Source: Runella sp. SP2 (GTDB taxonomy: Bacteria > Bacteroidota > Bacteroidia > Cytophagales > Spirosomataceae). Taken from it: DNA of 64,000 nt. The stretch covers positions 1,364,001 to 1,428,000 of the forward strand of contig NZ_CP031030.1 of NCBI RefSeq assembly GCF_003711225.1. The letters are read 5' to 3'. The notes beneath the pieces are model-generated. The model was not told the DNA's origin, made no database searches, and worked only from the letters and a program-made list of their open reading frames with translations. Shown here one piece after another: positions 42,713 to 52,252 of the stretch (position 1 is its first letter; each line of letters starts with the position of its first letter). Made by a program: the position numbers and the translations under genes.

Positions 42713-44947
42713 TTATTTGATAACTGCTAATGTTCCTTTAATGGTTTGATTGGTAAATTTTAAACCATAGTAATACTGACCAGTACTTACTCCATCAGCA
42801 CACCACTTAAATTTTGTGTCAATAGAACTATAAACCAATTTTCCCCAACGGTTAAAAATTTCTATTTTCTCAAATTGAGGCCCACAAGCTACGCTCGAAA
42901 TACCCTCAATAAAAAAGCAATCATTTTTGCCATCGCCGTTGGGGGTGATGACGTTTGGAACGTTTTGTTCTACGTTGGTAGCCGTCGGTAAATTGCCTAA
43001 GCGCATTCTCACGGCGAGGGTGTCGTTTTTGTTGGTACCGCAGCTATTGTCTTGGGTGATAAAATGCACCACCATTTCTTTTCCTGCCATTGTAGCGTAG
43101 TCAGCACAGTTGGGCTTCCATTCAAAACGGGAAGTGAGGCGAGGATTTCCCGTTTTTTCGTCAAATTTCATTTGGTATTGAGACAAGTTAAAGCCTTGTC
43201 CCTGGGCGTACAACCGCAGTTGGTCGGTTTTGTCGGCATCGTCGGAATAAACATCAAAAACAACCGAACCACTCCCGTCGGCGGCAGGCAAAGGAACGTC
43301 AATAACGGCTGTGGAGGTAAGATTTGTCGATACCTTTGGCTTGTTGTTGGGTAGGGGAGAGGCTTGCAGTCGAACCGTGACTGTATCCTTCACTTGGCGA
43401 TTGCAGGCCACGTCGGTGACAATAAAATCAACAATGTACTCTTGTCCAACGGCGTTGCAAGGGGGAGCCCACGTAAAAGGTTGTGTCACAGTTCCTTTTC
43501 CCGTAGCATTATTGAAAGTCATACCCACCTGATTGAGTTGAAAACCCCGTCCTCTTGCTTCCAAAACGAGTTCATCGTTGTCTTTATCGCTGCCAATTAC
43601 ATTAAAATTGAGGGTTGTTCCTTGGGCAATGGCCGCACGGTTATTGGTCAAGTTGGTCACCACGTCAGGGTTGTTGTTGAGTGCGCCTTCAATAAAGACT
43701 CTAATACGCAACGTGTCAAGCAGTGGTTGGGGGCAGCCATCGTCGGCCACGATGACTTCAACAATAACTGGCTGGTTATTACGGCTTTCGACGCATTTTT
43801 CAAAGCAAATCTGCGCTTTCAAAGTATCAGTTGCCGACTTGGTGACGTAAGTAAGCGGATTGGCTGATACACTGGCGTCGTCAAAATTGATACCAACCGT
43901 ACGAAGCGTCAGGCGTTGATTAGGGTCGCGGTCAGTTATCAATATGTCCAAACATTTCGACTGGTCGCGTTTGATCGTGAGCGTTTCGCCTTCTTTATAA
44001 AAAGCGGTTTTACCTGCTTCTCGGTAGAGGGCGGTTGGCGCAAAATTTTGGGGACAATCCACCACTTTAAACTGAAACTCTCGCCTGACCGCCCCAATTT
44101 TGACACCTTTTCGGTATTCTTCAACCAACACCGCAAAAACGTAAAGTCCTGCTTTGTCGGCGGTTACGTTGAGGATGCCCGTCTGCCGATTGATACGCAG
44201 TGGAACGGGGCCAGGAATCATGTTTTGATCGTTGATACCCGCTGCCCAATTGACCTGTGGGTAAGCACTGCTTCCCCGCGCAATGGGTTCAGGATTGTTG
44301 GTACTGGCAAAACCCGCCCACGGACGCGTCAGTGAATAGACCAAGCTATCACCATCGGCGTCTTTTCCGCTAAAATCGAAGGTAAAAGGGCGATTGAGAC
44401 AAATATAATCACCTTTCAATTCGCCAAATTTGGGAGAAGAATTGGTATAAGGTTGGTTGTTTTGTACCAAAGCGGGAAATTCGGTATAAAAAGTTTCACC
44501 CGTACTCGACGGGTTGAGAATATTGGTGATGATGCTATTTCGGCAGCAACGTTCCCAAACAATGTAGTAACCGCGCGGGTCGTTAAAGTTTTGGGTATTG
44601 ATAATAATTTCGCTGGAATACCTAATAAACAGCGTGCGTAAGTCGGTGTTTAAGGCGCCACAAGTAGGGTTGGTATAGCTAATGAGCTTTCGGGTTGTTT
44701 GGGGAAGCTCAATACTTCCCATGGAGGCATTGTCTGATTTGCGAAAGAAATAAAGCGTAACTGTTTGAGTTTCTGCGGCGGGACGACCATTGGCTTGGTC
44801 AAAATAAAAATTTAGCCCAACGTAAAAACGGCTAGCTGCTTGGTTGGTTGGGTAGAACTCAATTTCGCCTCCCACTATGTGCGATGCCCACGAGAGGCTT
44901 GGCACAATCATCAAAATCCACAATGTGCGAAGTAGAATTTTTTTCAT
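42713..44947 (-). CDS. Large secreted protein with gliding-motility-associated C-terminal domain
   Basis: The 744-aa protein has a signal (MKKILLRTLWILMIVPSLSWA) and starts with SHIVGGEIEFY, a beginning I know from many Bacteroidota surface proteins. It has several beta-sandwich-like regions (repeats with NKPKVSTNLTSTAVIDV and NNPDVVTNLTNNRAAIAQ). The end NVITPNGDGKNDCFFIEGI through FNRWGKLVYSS to IKGTLAVIK is the CHU_C (type B T9SS) domain, so it should be exported by type IX secretion and may be surface-exposed. Adhesion is a guess. Confidence 0.9.
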   Translation of the reverse strand: MKKILLRTLWILMIVPSLSWASHIVGGEIEFYPTNQAASRFYVGLNFYFDQANGRPAAETQTVTLYFFRKSDNASMGSIELPQTTRKLISYTNPTCGALNTDLRTLFIRYSSEIIINTQNFNDPRGYYIVWERCCRNSIITNILNPSSTGETFYTEFPALVQNNQPYTNSSPKFGELKGDYICLNRPFTFDFSGKDADGDSLVYSLTRPWAGFASTNNPEPIARGSSAYPQVNWAAGINDQNMIPGPVPLRINRQTGILNVTADKAGLYVFAVLVEEYRKGVKIGAVRREFQFKVVDCPQNFAPTALYREAGKTAFYKEGETLTIKRDQSKCLDILITDRDPNQRLTLRTVGINFDDASVSANPLTYVTKSATDTLKAQICFEKCVESRNNQPVIVEVIVADDGCPQPLLDTLRIRVFIEGALNNNPDVVTNLTNNRAAIAQGTTLNFNVIGSDKDNDELVLEARGRGFQLNQVGMTFNNATGKGTVTQPFTWAPPCNAVGQEYIVDFIVTDVACNRQVKDTVTVRLQASPLPNNKPKVSTNLTSTAVIDVPLPAADGSGSVVFDVYSDDADKTDQLRLYAQGQGFNLSQYQMKFDEKTGNPRLTSRFEWKPNCADYATMAGKEMVVHFITQDNSCGTNKNDTLAVRMRLGNLPTATNVEQNVPNVITPNGDGKNDCFFIEGISSVACGPQFEKIEIFNRWGKLVYSSIDTKFKWCADGVSTGQYYYGLKFTNQTIKGTLAVIK

Positions 44948-44982
44948 TTGGTTTTAGGGCTAAACTTCTCGTTGTACTTTTG
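44947..44982 (+). promoter_or_regulatory. Possible promoter for rlmD
   Basis: TTTG at 44947-44950 and TACTTTTG at 44975-44982 match both boxes of the Bacteroidota consensus but are 24 bases apart, one more than usual. Transcription would start near 44989. Confidence 0.35.
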
Positions 44983-45059
44983 TCGCGGTGTATAAATCGG
45001 ATATTCAAACTGATAAGTAATTACGCAAGAATGTTCTTTGGCGTTGCTTAAACAATACG

Positions 45060-46472
45060 ATGAAAAATTACAAAAAAAATAGACAAGTTGTAGAAAATCT
45101 ACTCATTGAGGATTTTGCTGCGGAGGGAAAGTGCATCGCCAAGCACGAGGGCGCGGTGGTGTTTATCGAAGGAAATGCGGCTCCAGGCGATGTGGTGGAC
45201 GTTGAAATCTTGGCCTTCAAGAAAAAGAAATTTTACGAAGCGCGGGTGCTGCATACCCATTCGTGGTCAGAAAAAAGGGCGACGCCGTTTTGCAGTTACT
45301 TTGGCACCTGTGGTGGTTGTAAATGGCAGCACATTCAGTATTCAGAACAACTTCAATTTAAGTGGCAGCAAGTAAGTGATCATTTGCACCGAATTGCCAA
45401 GGTAGCGTTGCCAACCATCGACCCCATTGTTCCTTCTAAAGAAACAACCTTTTACCGCAATAAACTGGAGTTTACATTTTCAAATTTCCGTTGGTTTACT
45501 TTTGAAGAAATGGTGGATGGCACCGAGCTCGACCGCGACGCTTTAGGTTTTCACATACCAAAACGTTTTGACCGAATTTTGGACATAGAAAAATGTTACC
45601 TCCAGCCCGACCCGTCCAACTTAATTCGTAACGAACTCAAAGCGTTTGCTAAATCAAAAGGATTTCGGTTTTACGACCAAAAAAATAACGTTGGTTTTAT
45701 GCGGAATGTAATTCTGCGCACGGCCAACACGGGCGATGTCATGGTGATTGTGCAGTTTGCCGAACCCAATCAAGAGGACATAGACGCGACGATGGCGTTT
45801 CTGAAAAACCGTTTCCCCGAAATCACGTCCTTACAATACATTATCAATACCAAAGGTAATGATTCTTACTACGACCAAACCGCCATTTTGTACGCTGGCA
45901 AACCCTACATTGAAGAGCGAATGGAAAACCTGACGTTTCGCGTGGGACCTAAATCATTTTATCAAACCAACTCCGACCAAGCCTACGAGCTTTACAAAGT
46001 AGCGCGTGAGTTTGCGGGCTTGACGGGCAACGAACACGTCTATGATTTATACACGGGTACGGGTACCATTGCCAACTTTGTGGCCCACCAAGCCAAATCT
46101 GTCGTGGGGGTAGAGTACGTGGCGGAGGCCATTGAAGATGCCAACATCAATGCACAAATCAACGGCATCACCAACGCGCGCTTTTATGCGGGCGACATGA
46201 AGAATGTTTTGAACGAAGATTTTATTCGAGAAAACGGCCATCCCGACGTCGTCATTACCGACCCACCGCGTGCGGGCATGGATGAACCCGTAGTGCGTAC
46301 CCTTTTGCGTATGGAGCCGACCAAAATTGTCTATGTAAGCTGTAATTCGGCTACGCAAGCGCGTGACCTCGCCTGGTTGGACGAAAAATATGCCGTGACC
46401 AAAGTGCGTCCAGTTGATATGTTTCCGCACACGCATCACGTCGAAAATGTGGTATTGTTGGAAAGAAAATAG
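45060..46472 (+). CDS. rlmD: 23S rRNA (uracil-5-)-methyltransferase RlmD/TrmA family
   Basis: The 470-aa enzyme has an N-terminal TRAM RNA-binding domain (LLIEDFAAEGKCIAKHEGAVVFIEG). The iron-sulfur cysteines are Cys78, Cys84 and Cys87 in FCSYFGTCGGCKWQH, with a fourth near DIEKCYLQPD. The SAM motif is VYDLYTGTGTIANFVA and the catalytic block is TDPPRAGMD plus YVSCNSATQARDLAWL. The four-cysteine [4Fe-4S] site separates RlmD-type enzymes from TrmA. In E. coli RlmD makes m5U1939 of 23S rRNA. Bacteroidota have several members, so the exact uridine is uncertain. Confidence 0.92.
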   Translation: MKNYKKNRQVVENLLIEDFAAEGKCIAKHEGAVVFIEGNAAPGDVVDVEILAFKKKKFYEARVLHTHSWSEKRATPFCSYFGTCGGCKWQHIQYSEQLQFKWQQVSDHLHRIAKVALPTIDPIVPSKETTFYRNKLEFTFSNFRWFTFEEMVDGTELDRDALGFHIPKRFDRILDIEKCYLQPDPSNLIRNELKAFAKSKGFRFYDQKNNVGFMRNVILRTANTGDVMVIVQFAEPNQEDIDATMAFLKNRFPEITSLQYIINTKGNDSYYDQTAILYAGKPYIEERMENLTFRVGPKSFYQTNSDQAYELYKVAREFAGLTGNEHVYDLYTGTGTIANFVAHQAKSVVGVEYVAEAIEDANINAQINGITNARFYAGDMKNVLNEDFIRENGHPDVVITDPPRAGMDEPVVRTLLRMEPTKIVYVSCNSATQARDLAWLDEKYAVTKVRPVDMFPHTHHVENVVLLERK

Positions 46473-46478
46473 AAAAAT

Positions 46479-46499
46479 GCCTTTTTAGCGCATAAAGGC
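46479..46499 (+). terminator. Weak hairpin after rlmD
   Basis: GCCTTT (46479-46484) pairs with AAAGGC (46494-46499), followed by GGTTTTC. The stem is short and the T tail is interrupted, so this is tentative. Confidence 0.35.
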
Positions 46500-46508
46500 G
46501 GTTTTCTA

Positions 46509-46584
46509 GGTGTTTTTATTGAAAAATTGGACTGCGGGAGGATTTGTTCTTTTGCCGTTTGATAAATTCTTCAATAAAAACACC
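46509..46584. repeat. 15-bp perfect inverted repeat with 46-base loop
   Basis: ggtgtttttattgaa (46509-46523) is the exact complement of ttcaataaaaacacc (46570-46584). It lies about 175 bases before the first gene of the polysaccharide locus. It could be a leader hairpin, a second terminator for rlmD or the trace of a small mobile element. Confidence 0.7.
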
Positions 46585-46757
46585 CTTGGTGTGGTTGATT
46601 TTCAAAACGAATAAATTATTATTGCAAGGCATAACGATACTTTTATAGGCTAAAACCTTCAAATGGGCAAAGAATATTCTTTGGCTCAGAATGTTAATGC
46701 TTTTTAAGGAAATTGTACTATGTCTTGTTAAAGCACCACATCAAACCATAATGCGCT

Positions 46758-48128
46758 ATGACTCAGACCACCTCATTGCCAATGATGGCGCCGAGTTATT
46801 CGATTGAGACGCGCCACAACTACACCAAGTTGTCGGCCGATTTGTTGATTGTATTATTTACTTTCTTGCTGGCCACCCAGCTTTCCCATCGCGTCTGGAT
46901 TGGGCGCGACTTGCTGGTGGTTGGTGGGCTGTTGGTGGGCTGGTATGCCGCCTCCAAATTTACCCCACTTTACAACGACTTCCGAACCCTCACTTTTATC
47001 AACGAAGTGTGGGCGCTACTCCCCAACCTGCTTTTCCAGTTTGCGATTCTAACCGTTTTTTTATTCTTCCTCAATGACACCAACCATGCCCGTACTTTTT
47101 CGCTGACGTACGTTTCGTTGTTGGGCACGCTGATTACGTTAAAGATGTACGGGCTGCGGAAAATATTTCACTATTGGAACGGCAAAGGTATTTACCAAAA
47201 GACCCTGGTTGTGCTGGGTGATTCTGGTAAGATGAATGGGTTTGTTGATTTTGTCAAAAAAAATAGCCAATTTGGTTACAAAGTAGTGGGGGTTGCTCCG
47301 TTGCCGAGTTCAATAAAGCATACGGATCAGTTGGATGGTACTTTTCGTTATTTGGAGAAAGCACATTCATTACATTTGTTAGATGAGCTGATTGTTATCT
47401 CAGAAAATTTTGAAGAAGATATTGCCAAAAAAATCACCCAATGGGCTGATTCTAAGGGTATATTGTTGCGTTTTACGCCTCGTTTTCTACAGTTTCGGTC
47501 ATCCCGTTTTACGTTGGAGTTGTTGGGTGGAAAACCCCTCATTTCGGTGCGAAATACCTTGCTTGATACCGATTATTACTGGTTGGTAAAGCGTTTGGCG
47601 GATGTTATTTTAAGTACGCTGGTGCTTCTTTTGGTAGGTCTGTGGCTTGTGCCCATTATCAGTCTTGCCATTGTGCTGGAATCGAGCGGGCCGATATGGA
47701 TTAAAAAGAGGCTGCTTGGCCAAGGAGGAAAAGAATTTGATTCTTGGGTGTTTAGAACCCAGGTTGAAAAGCAAAAAACGTGGATTGGGCGTATCCTTTT
47801 GCAAACGAAATTGGACAAATTTCCGCGTTTGCTGAATGTTTTACGCGGTGATATGTCGCTTGTGGGGCCTCAGGCGCACAAACGTTCGGAATATTATCAA
47901 TTACAGTTGGCCACCCAAAATTACAAAGTTCGCTACCGGGTAAAACCTGGTTTGATGGGCTGGGCTGAAACCAACGAGGTGGAGATACAAGCGGGAACTG
48001 ACCCTGCCGTACTCCAACAAAAAGTGGATTACGACATTTGGTACATCGAAAATTGGAGTTTGTTGCTCGACGGCGAAATTATGGTTAAGACCTTTTACAA
48101 GGTGTTTAGAAGTGTTATTTTTAGGTAA
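46758..48128 (+). CDS. Priming glycosyl-phosphate transferase (WcaJ/CpsE-like)
   Basis: These enzymes move a sugar-1-phosphate from a nucleotide sugar to undecaprenyl phosphate, the first step of capsule or EPS repeat synthesis. The 456-aa protein has four N-terminal membrane segments (for example LLIVLFTFLLATQL), a CoA-binding-like middle (TLVVLGDSGKMNGF), a re-entrant helix (VILSTLVLLLVGLWLVPIISLAIVLES) and the catalytic bacterial sugar transferase domain from GPIWIKKRLLGQGG. The usual LDE-PQ...GPRP motif reads LDKFPRLLNVLRGDMSLVGPQAHK here, with substitutions worth noting. The sugar used is unknown. Confidence 0.9.
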   Translation: MTQTTSLPMMAPSYSIETRHNYTKLSADLLIVLFTFLLATQLSHRVWIGRDLLVVGGLLVGWYAASKFTPLYNDFRTLTFINEVWALLPNLLFQFAILTVFLFFLNDTNHARTFSLTYVSLLGTLITLKMYGLRKIFHYWNGKGIYQKTLVVLGDSGKMNGFVDFVKKNSQFGYKVVGVAPLPSSIKHTDQLDGTFRYLEKAHSLHLLDELIVISENFEEDIAKKITQWADSKGILLRFTPRFLQFRSSRFTLELLGGKPLISVRNTLLDTDYYWLVKRLADVILSTLVLLLVGLWLVPIISLAIVLESSGPIWIKKRLLGQGGKEFDSWVFRTQVEKQKTWIGRILLQTKLDKFPRLLNVLRGDMSLVGPQAHKRSEYYQLQLATQNYKVRYRVKPGLMGWAETNEVEIQAGTDPAVLQQKVDYDIWYIENWSLLLDGEIMVKTFYKVFRSVIFR

Positions 48129-48134
48129 AAAAGT

Positions 48135-48869
48135 TTACAAAAGGGCATTTTTGAAGTTTCCTTTTTGGAGTAATTTAGCGAGGTCAGCATCAAACTGATG
48201 GGCAACAAAAAGCTCCAAATGGCGGTCGTGGTGCAAATCAGTTCCTAGAAAATCAACCAAATCGAGCTTAATAAGCTGTTGGGCGATTTTTTTGGTGGCT
48301 GGGCCGTAGTAGCCGCACAACGAAGGTAAATTAACCTGCAACATACACCCCAATTCATGGATGTGTTTGTAGGTGTTCATGGAGTGGTGGAGGTAATTAT
48401 AGCGCTCAGGATGCGCCAAAATCGGCTGGTATCCTCTGGTAAGTAGTTGAAAAATAACAGTTTCTAATTGCTGACTAGGAGCAACAAACGACATTTCGAT
48501 GAGTACATACCGACCTGTCCCAAACGACAACAGGTCGTTGGACGATAGGAGTTGTTCAAAATGTTTGTCCACGAAGTATTCGGCAGCGGCCTCAATTTTG
48601 ATGCCTAGCCCTTGCTTGCTGGCCTCTTTTTGAAGTTGGGCAAGACCCGATTGAATGATGGCTGTGGTATTGTTGTAGAGGCCATCGTAGATGTGCGGTG
48701 TGGTGACGACGCGTTGAAGCCCCATCTCCTGAAAACGTTGCAGGTAGCGGAGGGAGGTAGCAAGGTCGGGGCTGCCATCATCGATGCCAGGAATAAGGTG
48801 TGAGTGAATATCCGTTTGGAGGAGTTCAAAAATGGAGGTTGTAGATTTTTTCTTAAAGAAAGAGAACAT
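48135..48869 (-). CDS. CpsB/YwqE-type tyrosine-protein phosphatase (PHP fold)
   Basis: These manganese-dependent phosphatases remove phosphate from the tyrosine-rich tail of the capsule kinase. The 244-aa protein shows TDIHSHLIPGIDDGSPDLATSL, VVTTPHIYDGLYN, LAHPERYNYL and the C-terminal FLGTDLHHDRHLELF, which supply the PHP metal ligands. It is encoded on the opposite strand between the priming transferase and the exporter gene, and its likely target is the autokinase at 49835. A TATTTTTG element on its strand lies near 48925. Confidence 0.93.
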   Translation of the reverse strand: MFSFFKKKSTTSIFELLQTDIHSHLIPGIDDGSPDLATSLRYLQRFQEMGLQRVVTTPHIYDGLYNNTTAIIQSGLAQLQKEASKQGLGIKIEAAAEYFVDKHFEQLLSSNDLLSFGTGRYVLIEMSFVAPSQQLETVIFQLLTRGYQPILAHPERYNYLHHSMNTYKHIHELGCMLQVNLPSLCGYYGPATKKIAQQLIKLDLVDFLGTDLHHDRHLELFVAHQFDADLAKLLQKGNFKNALL

Positions 48870-48962
48870 AGAGTTTCTGATAAGTTGTCAAAAGATAGGG
48901 TTTTCTTTTGACTGGAATAGAGAACAAAAATAACGGTTTAAATTATCATTTATTTTCATTGA

Positions 48963-49781
48963 ATGAATTACTCTCTTTTTACGCGAAGCAAACTAACTGC
49001 TTTTTTGTTAGGATGTATCTTTTTGAGCTCACTCTACGGATGTATGAGTCCTAAGCAAATTGTCTATTTCCAATCCACAGATTCAACGCAGACAGTCCTG
49101 CTTCCACCCATCAAACCAGTGGTTGCCCGTATCCAACCCAATGATATTTTGGCGATTACTGTAGGAAGTTTTAACCAAGAATCTAACGAAATTTTGAATT
49201 TTGCTAACGTTAATTCATTGACTACCAGTAGTTATCCAGGCTTGCAAGGTAACTCTGCTAAGGGACAGCCGCTGGGCTATTTGGTGGATACCAGCGGACA
49301 CGTTGAAATTCCATTTGTGGGGAAAATTAAGCTTGTAGGACTCACCCTCGACCAAGCGGCAAACCTTGTGCGAGGAGAGGTAAGTAAGTCGTTGAAAGAT
49401 CCAGCAATTAATGTGCGCTTTCTCAACCACAAGTATTCAATTTTAGGGGAAGTTAATCGCCCTGCCACTTATAACCTCCTTGACGATAACACGACATTGC
49501 CCTCAGCGCTGGCCATGGCGGGAGATTTGACGGTGTATGGACAACGAAACAACGTGATGCTAATTCGAGAAACCGAAAAAGGAAGAGAAATTGTAAAAAT
49601 TAACCTCTTAAACCGCGACGTCCTCAACTCACCATACTACTACATCCGAAATGGAGACATTATTTACGTAGAACCTAGCAAAGCAAAGGTTACGTTTAAT
49701 GACCGCACAGTACAGCTTATTCCCATTGTCACAAGTATTACCACTGCTTTTGTAGTGGCGTTAAATCTCTTGTTACGGTAG
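48963..49781 (+). CDS. Polysaccharide export lipoprotein (Wza-like)
   Basis: Wza-type proteins form the outer-membrane channel for capsule and EPS. The 272-aa protein has a lipobox (LSSLYGCMSPKQIVYF, about Cys27), the Poly_export pattern RIQPNDILAITVGSFNQE, then GYLVDTSGHVEIPFVGKIKLVGLTLDQAANLVRGEV. A SLBB-like part follows (KYSILGEVNRPATYNLLDDNTTLPSALAMAGDLTVYG). A C-terminal hydrophobic segment (VTSITTAFVVALNLLL) may span the outer membrane. It precedes the autokinase gene by about 50 bases in the same direction. Confidence 0.95.
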   Translation: MNYSLFTRSKLTAFLLGCIFLSSLYGCMSPKQIVYFQSTDSTQTVLLPPIKPVVARIQPNDILAITVGSFNQESNEILNFANVNSLTTSSYPGLQGNSAKGQPLGYLVDTSGHVEIPFVGKIKLVGLTLDQAANLVRGEVSKSLKDPAINVRFLNHKYSILGEVNRPATYNLLDDNTTLPSALAMAGDLTVYGQRNNVMLIRETEKGREIVKINLLNRDVLNSPYYYIRNGDIIYVEPSKAKVTFNDRTVQLIPIVTSITTAFVVALNLLLR

Positions 49782-49834
49782 TTGTAAGTGGTTGATTTCT
49801 AATAATATACTATTTGTTATTGATTTTAAACTCT

Positions 49835-52147
49835 ATGGAAAATCTTGAATTTTGGCAAGAAAAAGAAGAAGACTTTAATTTAAAGTTATTTCTCTTAAAA
49901 TACCTCCGCTATTGGTATTGGTTTGTACTGGCCCTGGTGGTCGCATTGGGGGGCGCTTTCTTTTATTTGCAATTTACCGTCCCCATCTATAAAGTTTCTG
50001 CTACTATTTTGATCAAAGACGAGAAAAAAGGAATGGGAGGCGGTAACGAAATGCTCAAAGAACTTGATTTGTTCAACGGTAACAAAATCGTTGAAAATGA
50101 GATGGAAGTGCTCAAGTCGCGTACCCTCATGGAAAAAGTGATTGATGGCCTTAACCTGACCGTTTCTTATTTCGATGAAGGGACATATCGCGATACTGAG
50201 CTGTTTCAAAAATCGCCCATTACGTTGAATTACACCCAATTACAAGATGTGGCTTTTACAATGCCCATGTACATCAGGACGGTGGACGCGCAGCACTTTG
50301 AGTTACTGGATAATGACCATAAAACCATCGGGAATTACATTTACACCCAACCTGTCACCAACACATATGGTCGATTTCGGGTGTTTTTAGCCCAGCCCAA
50401 CGTCCCCAAAGGAAGGCTTATTAAGTTGAGATTCAGCCAAAAAGAGAGTTTAATCGGGGCGTTCATCAACCAAATTCAGATTGAGCTCCTCAATGCAAAA
50501 AGTACGGTTTTGCAGCTTTCGATTGAGAGTCCTGTGCCTGAAAAAGGAAAAGCGATTTTGAGTAAACTACTTGAGACTTACACCTTTTCGGCATTGGAAG
50601 ATAAAAATTTGGAAGCAAGCAATACCCTCCGTTTTATCGAAGACCGTCTTAAACTTATTACGGGAGAGCTTGTATCGGTTGAAAAAGACGTGGAATCGTA
50701 CAAAACTTCCCAAGGAATCACCGATTTGAGTACAGAGGCTAACCTATTCCTCGAAAAAGTCAAAGAAAATGACACCAAACTCAACGAAGTTGACATTCAG
50801 CTAAAAGTATTGGAAGGAGTGGAGCGCTACCTACAAAATGGCCAAGGAACGGTGGCACCCGCAAGTTTGATGGTGACTGACCCTATTTTGACTTCTTTTA
50901 TTGAGAAACTCAGTGAATTGGAACTGCAAAAAGAAAAAATGGCGCGAACGGTGCAGCCAGGTAACCCATTTTTGGAAACCCTAAACACGCAGATCTCCAA
51001 TACCAAACAAGCTGTTCGGGAAAATGTCAATAACCAAAAAAATGGATTACTCGTCACTAGAGCAAGTTTGGCAGGTTTAAACAAACGTTTTGAAGGGTCT
51101 ATCAGTCGGATTCCGCGTAAAGAAAGGGAGTTTGTGACTATCCAACGCCAACAAAATATCAAAGAAAACTTGTATTTGCTTCTGTTGCAAAAACGCGAAG
51201 AAACCGCGCTTTCTTATGCTTCTACCGTGACTGACAGCCGTTTGGTGGACAAACCATACGCCACCCCTGCCCCCATTAAACCCAATACAAAAGTGATTTA
51301 TTTGGTGGCTTTGCTTTTGGGAATTGTAGTGCCAGCGGCCGTGATGAACATTCGCGAATTACTCAATGACCGCGTTCAGTCGCGCAAGGAAATTGAGTCG
51401 GAGACGGGGCTGCCAGTTTTTGGGGAAATTGCTTTAAAACCTAAAGAAATTAAAACCAATCTGCTCGATGTTCAGAGCCGAACTTTTATTGCCGAGCAGT
51501 TTCGCCTCCTGCGTACCAACTTGCAGTACATCAACCCCGACAATAAACACAAAGGAAATGTGATTTTGTTGACCTCTTCCACCAGTGGAGAGGGTAAAAG
51601 CTTCATTACCCTCAATTTAGCCATCAGTATTGCTGCTTTGGGCAAACGGGTGGCGGTGTTGGAGTTAGACATGCGGAAGCCCAAACTAACAAAGTACCTT
51701 GGCCTCACCCGCGAGAAAGGCCTCTCTAACTTTTTAGCGGGCGCCGCAGACCCCATGGAGATTGCCAAAAAAACGGAGATTGAAAATTTGTTTTTGGCCT
51801 CTTGCGGCCCATTGCCACCCAATCCAGCCGAATTACTCTCCAACGGAAAAATGGAAACGCTGCTGGCAACCTACCGAGAATACTTTGATTATATCTTACT
51901 CGATACCCCGCCCGTAGGATTGGTGACGGATGCCTTGGTGCTTGCGCCTTACATCGATTCTTGTTTCTATGTTGTGAGACATGAAGTGACGGTTAAAAAA
52001 GACTTGACTATTTTGGCTGATTTGAAGAAATTCAATAAGTACAAATCCATTAATGTCATATTTAATGGGGTTAATTACCGCAACAGCCAAGAGTATCGCT
52101 ATGGCTACGGCTATGGTTACAAGTATGGAAAAGGGTATTATGGGTAG
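49835..52147 (+). CDS. Wzc-like polysaccharide chain-length regulator and tyrosine autokinase
   Basis: From the ATG at 49835 (MENLEFWQEKEEDFNL) the protein is 770 aa. It has a first membrane helix (YWYWFVLALVVALGGAFFYL), the Wzz domain, a long coiled coil (about 260-450), a second helix (VIYLVALLLGIVVPAAVM), and the BY-kinase domain with Walker A SSTSGEGKSF near residue 588 and Walker A' VAVLELDMRKPK. The tail ends in a Tyr cluster, YRYGYGYGYKYGKGYYG, the autophosphorylation site. It partners with the exporter and the opposite-strand phosphatase. A TTG start at 49814 is less likely. Confidence 0.95.
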   Translation: MENLEFWQEKEEDFNLKLFLLKYLRYWYWFVLALVVALGGAFFYLQFTVPIYKVSATILIKDEKKGMGGGNEMLKELDLFNGNKIVENEMEVLKSRTLMEKVIDGLNLTVSYFDEGTYRDTELFQKSPITLNYTQLQDVAFTMPMYIRTVDAQHFELLDNDHKTIGNYIYTQPVTNTYGRFRVFLAQPNVPKGRLIKLRFSQKESLIGAFINQIQIELLNAKSTVLQLSIESPVPEKGKAILSKLLETYTFSALEDKNLEASNTLRFIEDRLKLITGELVSVEKDVESYKTSQGITDLSTEANLFLEKVKENDTKLNEVDIQLKVLEGVERYLQNGQGTVAPASLMVTDPILTSFIEKLSELELQKEKMARTVQPGNPFLETLNTQISNTKQAVRENVNNQKNGLLVTRASLAGLNKRFEGSISRIPRKEREFVTIQRQQNIKENLYLLLLQKREETALSYASTVTDSRLVDKPYATPAPIKPNTKVIYLVALLLGIVVPAAVMNIRELLNDRVQSRKEIESETGLPVFGEIALKPKEIKTNLLDVQSRTFIAEQFRLLRTNLQYINPDNKHKGNVILLTSSTSGEGKSFITLNLAISIAALGKRVAVLELDMRKPKLTKYLGLTREKGLSNFLAGAADPMEIAKKTEIENLFLASCGPLPPNPAELLSNGKMETLLATYREYFDYILLDTPPVGLVTDALVLAPYIDSCFYVVRHEVTVKKDLTILADLKKFNKYKSINVIFNGVNYRNSQEYRYGYGYGYKYGKGYYG

Positions 52148-52244
52148 CCAATAGGCATATACGTCTTCGAGCTAAGTTGCTGATTTCAATTCCATAAAAG
52201 ACATGACTGCGGACATAGTTTAATTCTTTCTTAGAATGTTTATG

Positions 52245-52252
52245 TATTTTTG
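52245..52252 (+). promoter_or_regulatory. Possible -7 element for gmd
   Basis: TATTTTTG matches TAnnTTTG, 122 bases before the gmd start, in a 227-base gap after the autokinase gene. No TTG box was found at the proper distance. Confidence 0.3.

Larger units (their letters stand above)
46473..46757. other. Intergenic region ahead of the polysaccharide locus
   Basis: This 285-base stretch has no gene. It holds a small rlmD terminator-like hairpin (46479-46499) and a 15-bp inverted repeat with a 46-base loop (46509-46584). The remaining 170 bases before the glycosyltransferase start are AT-rich with no further pattern that I can name. Confidence 0.6.
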
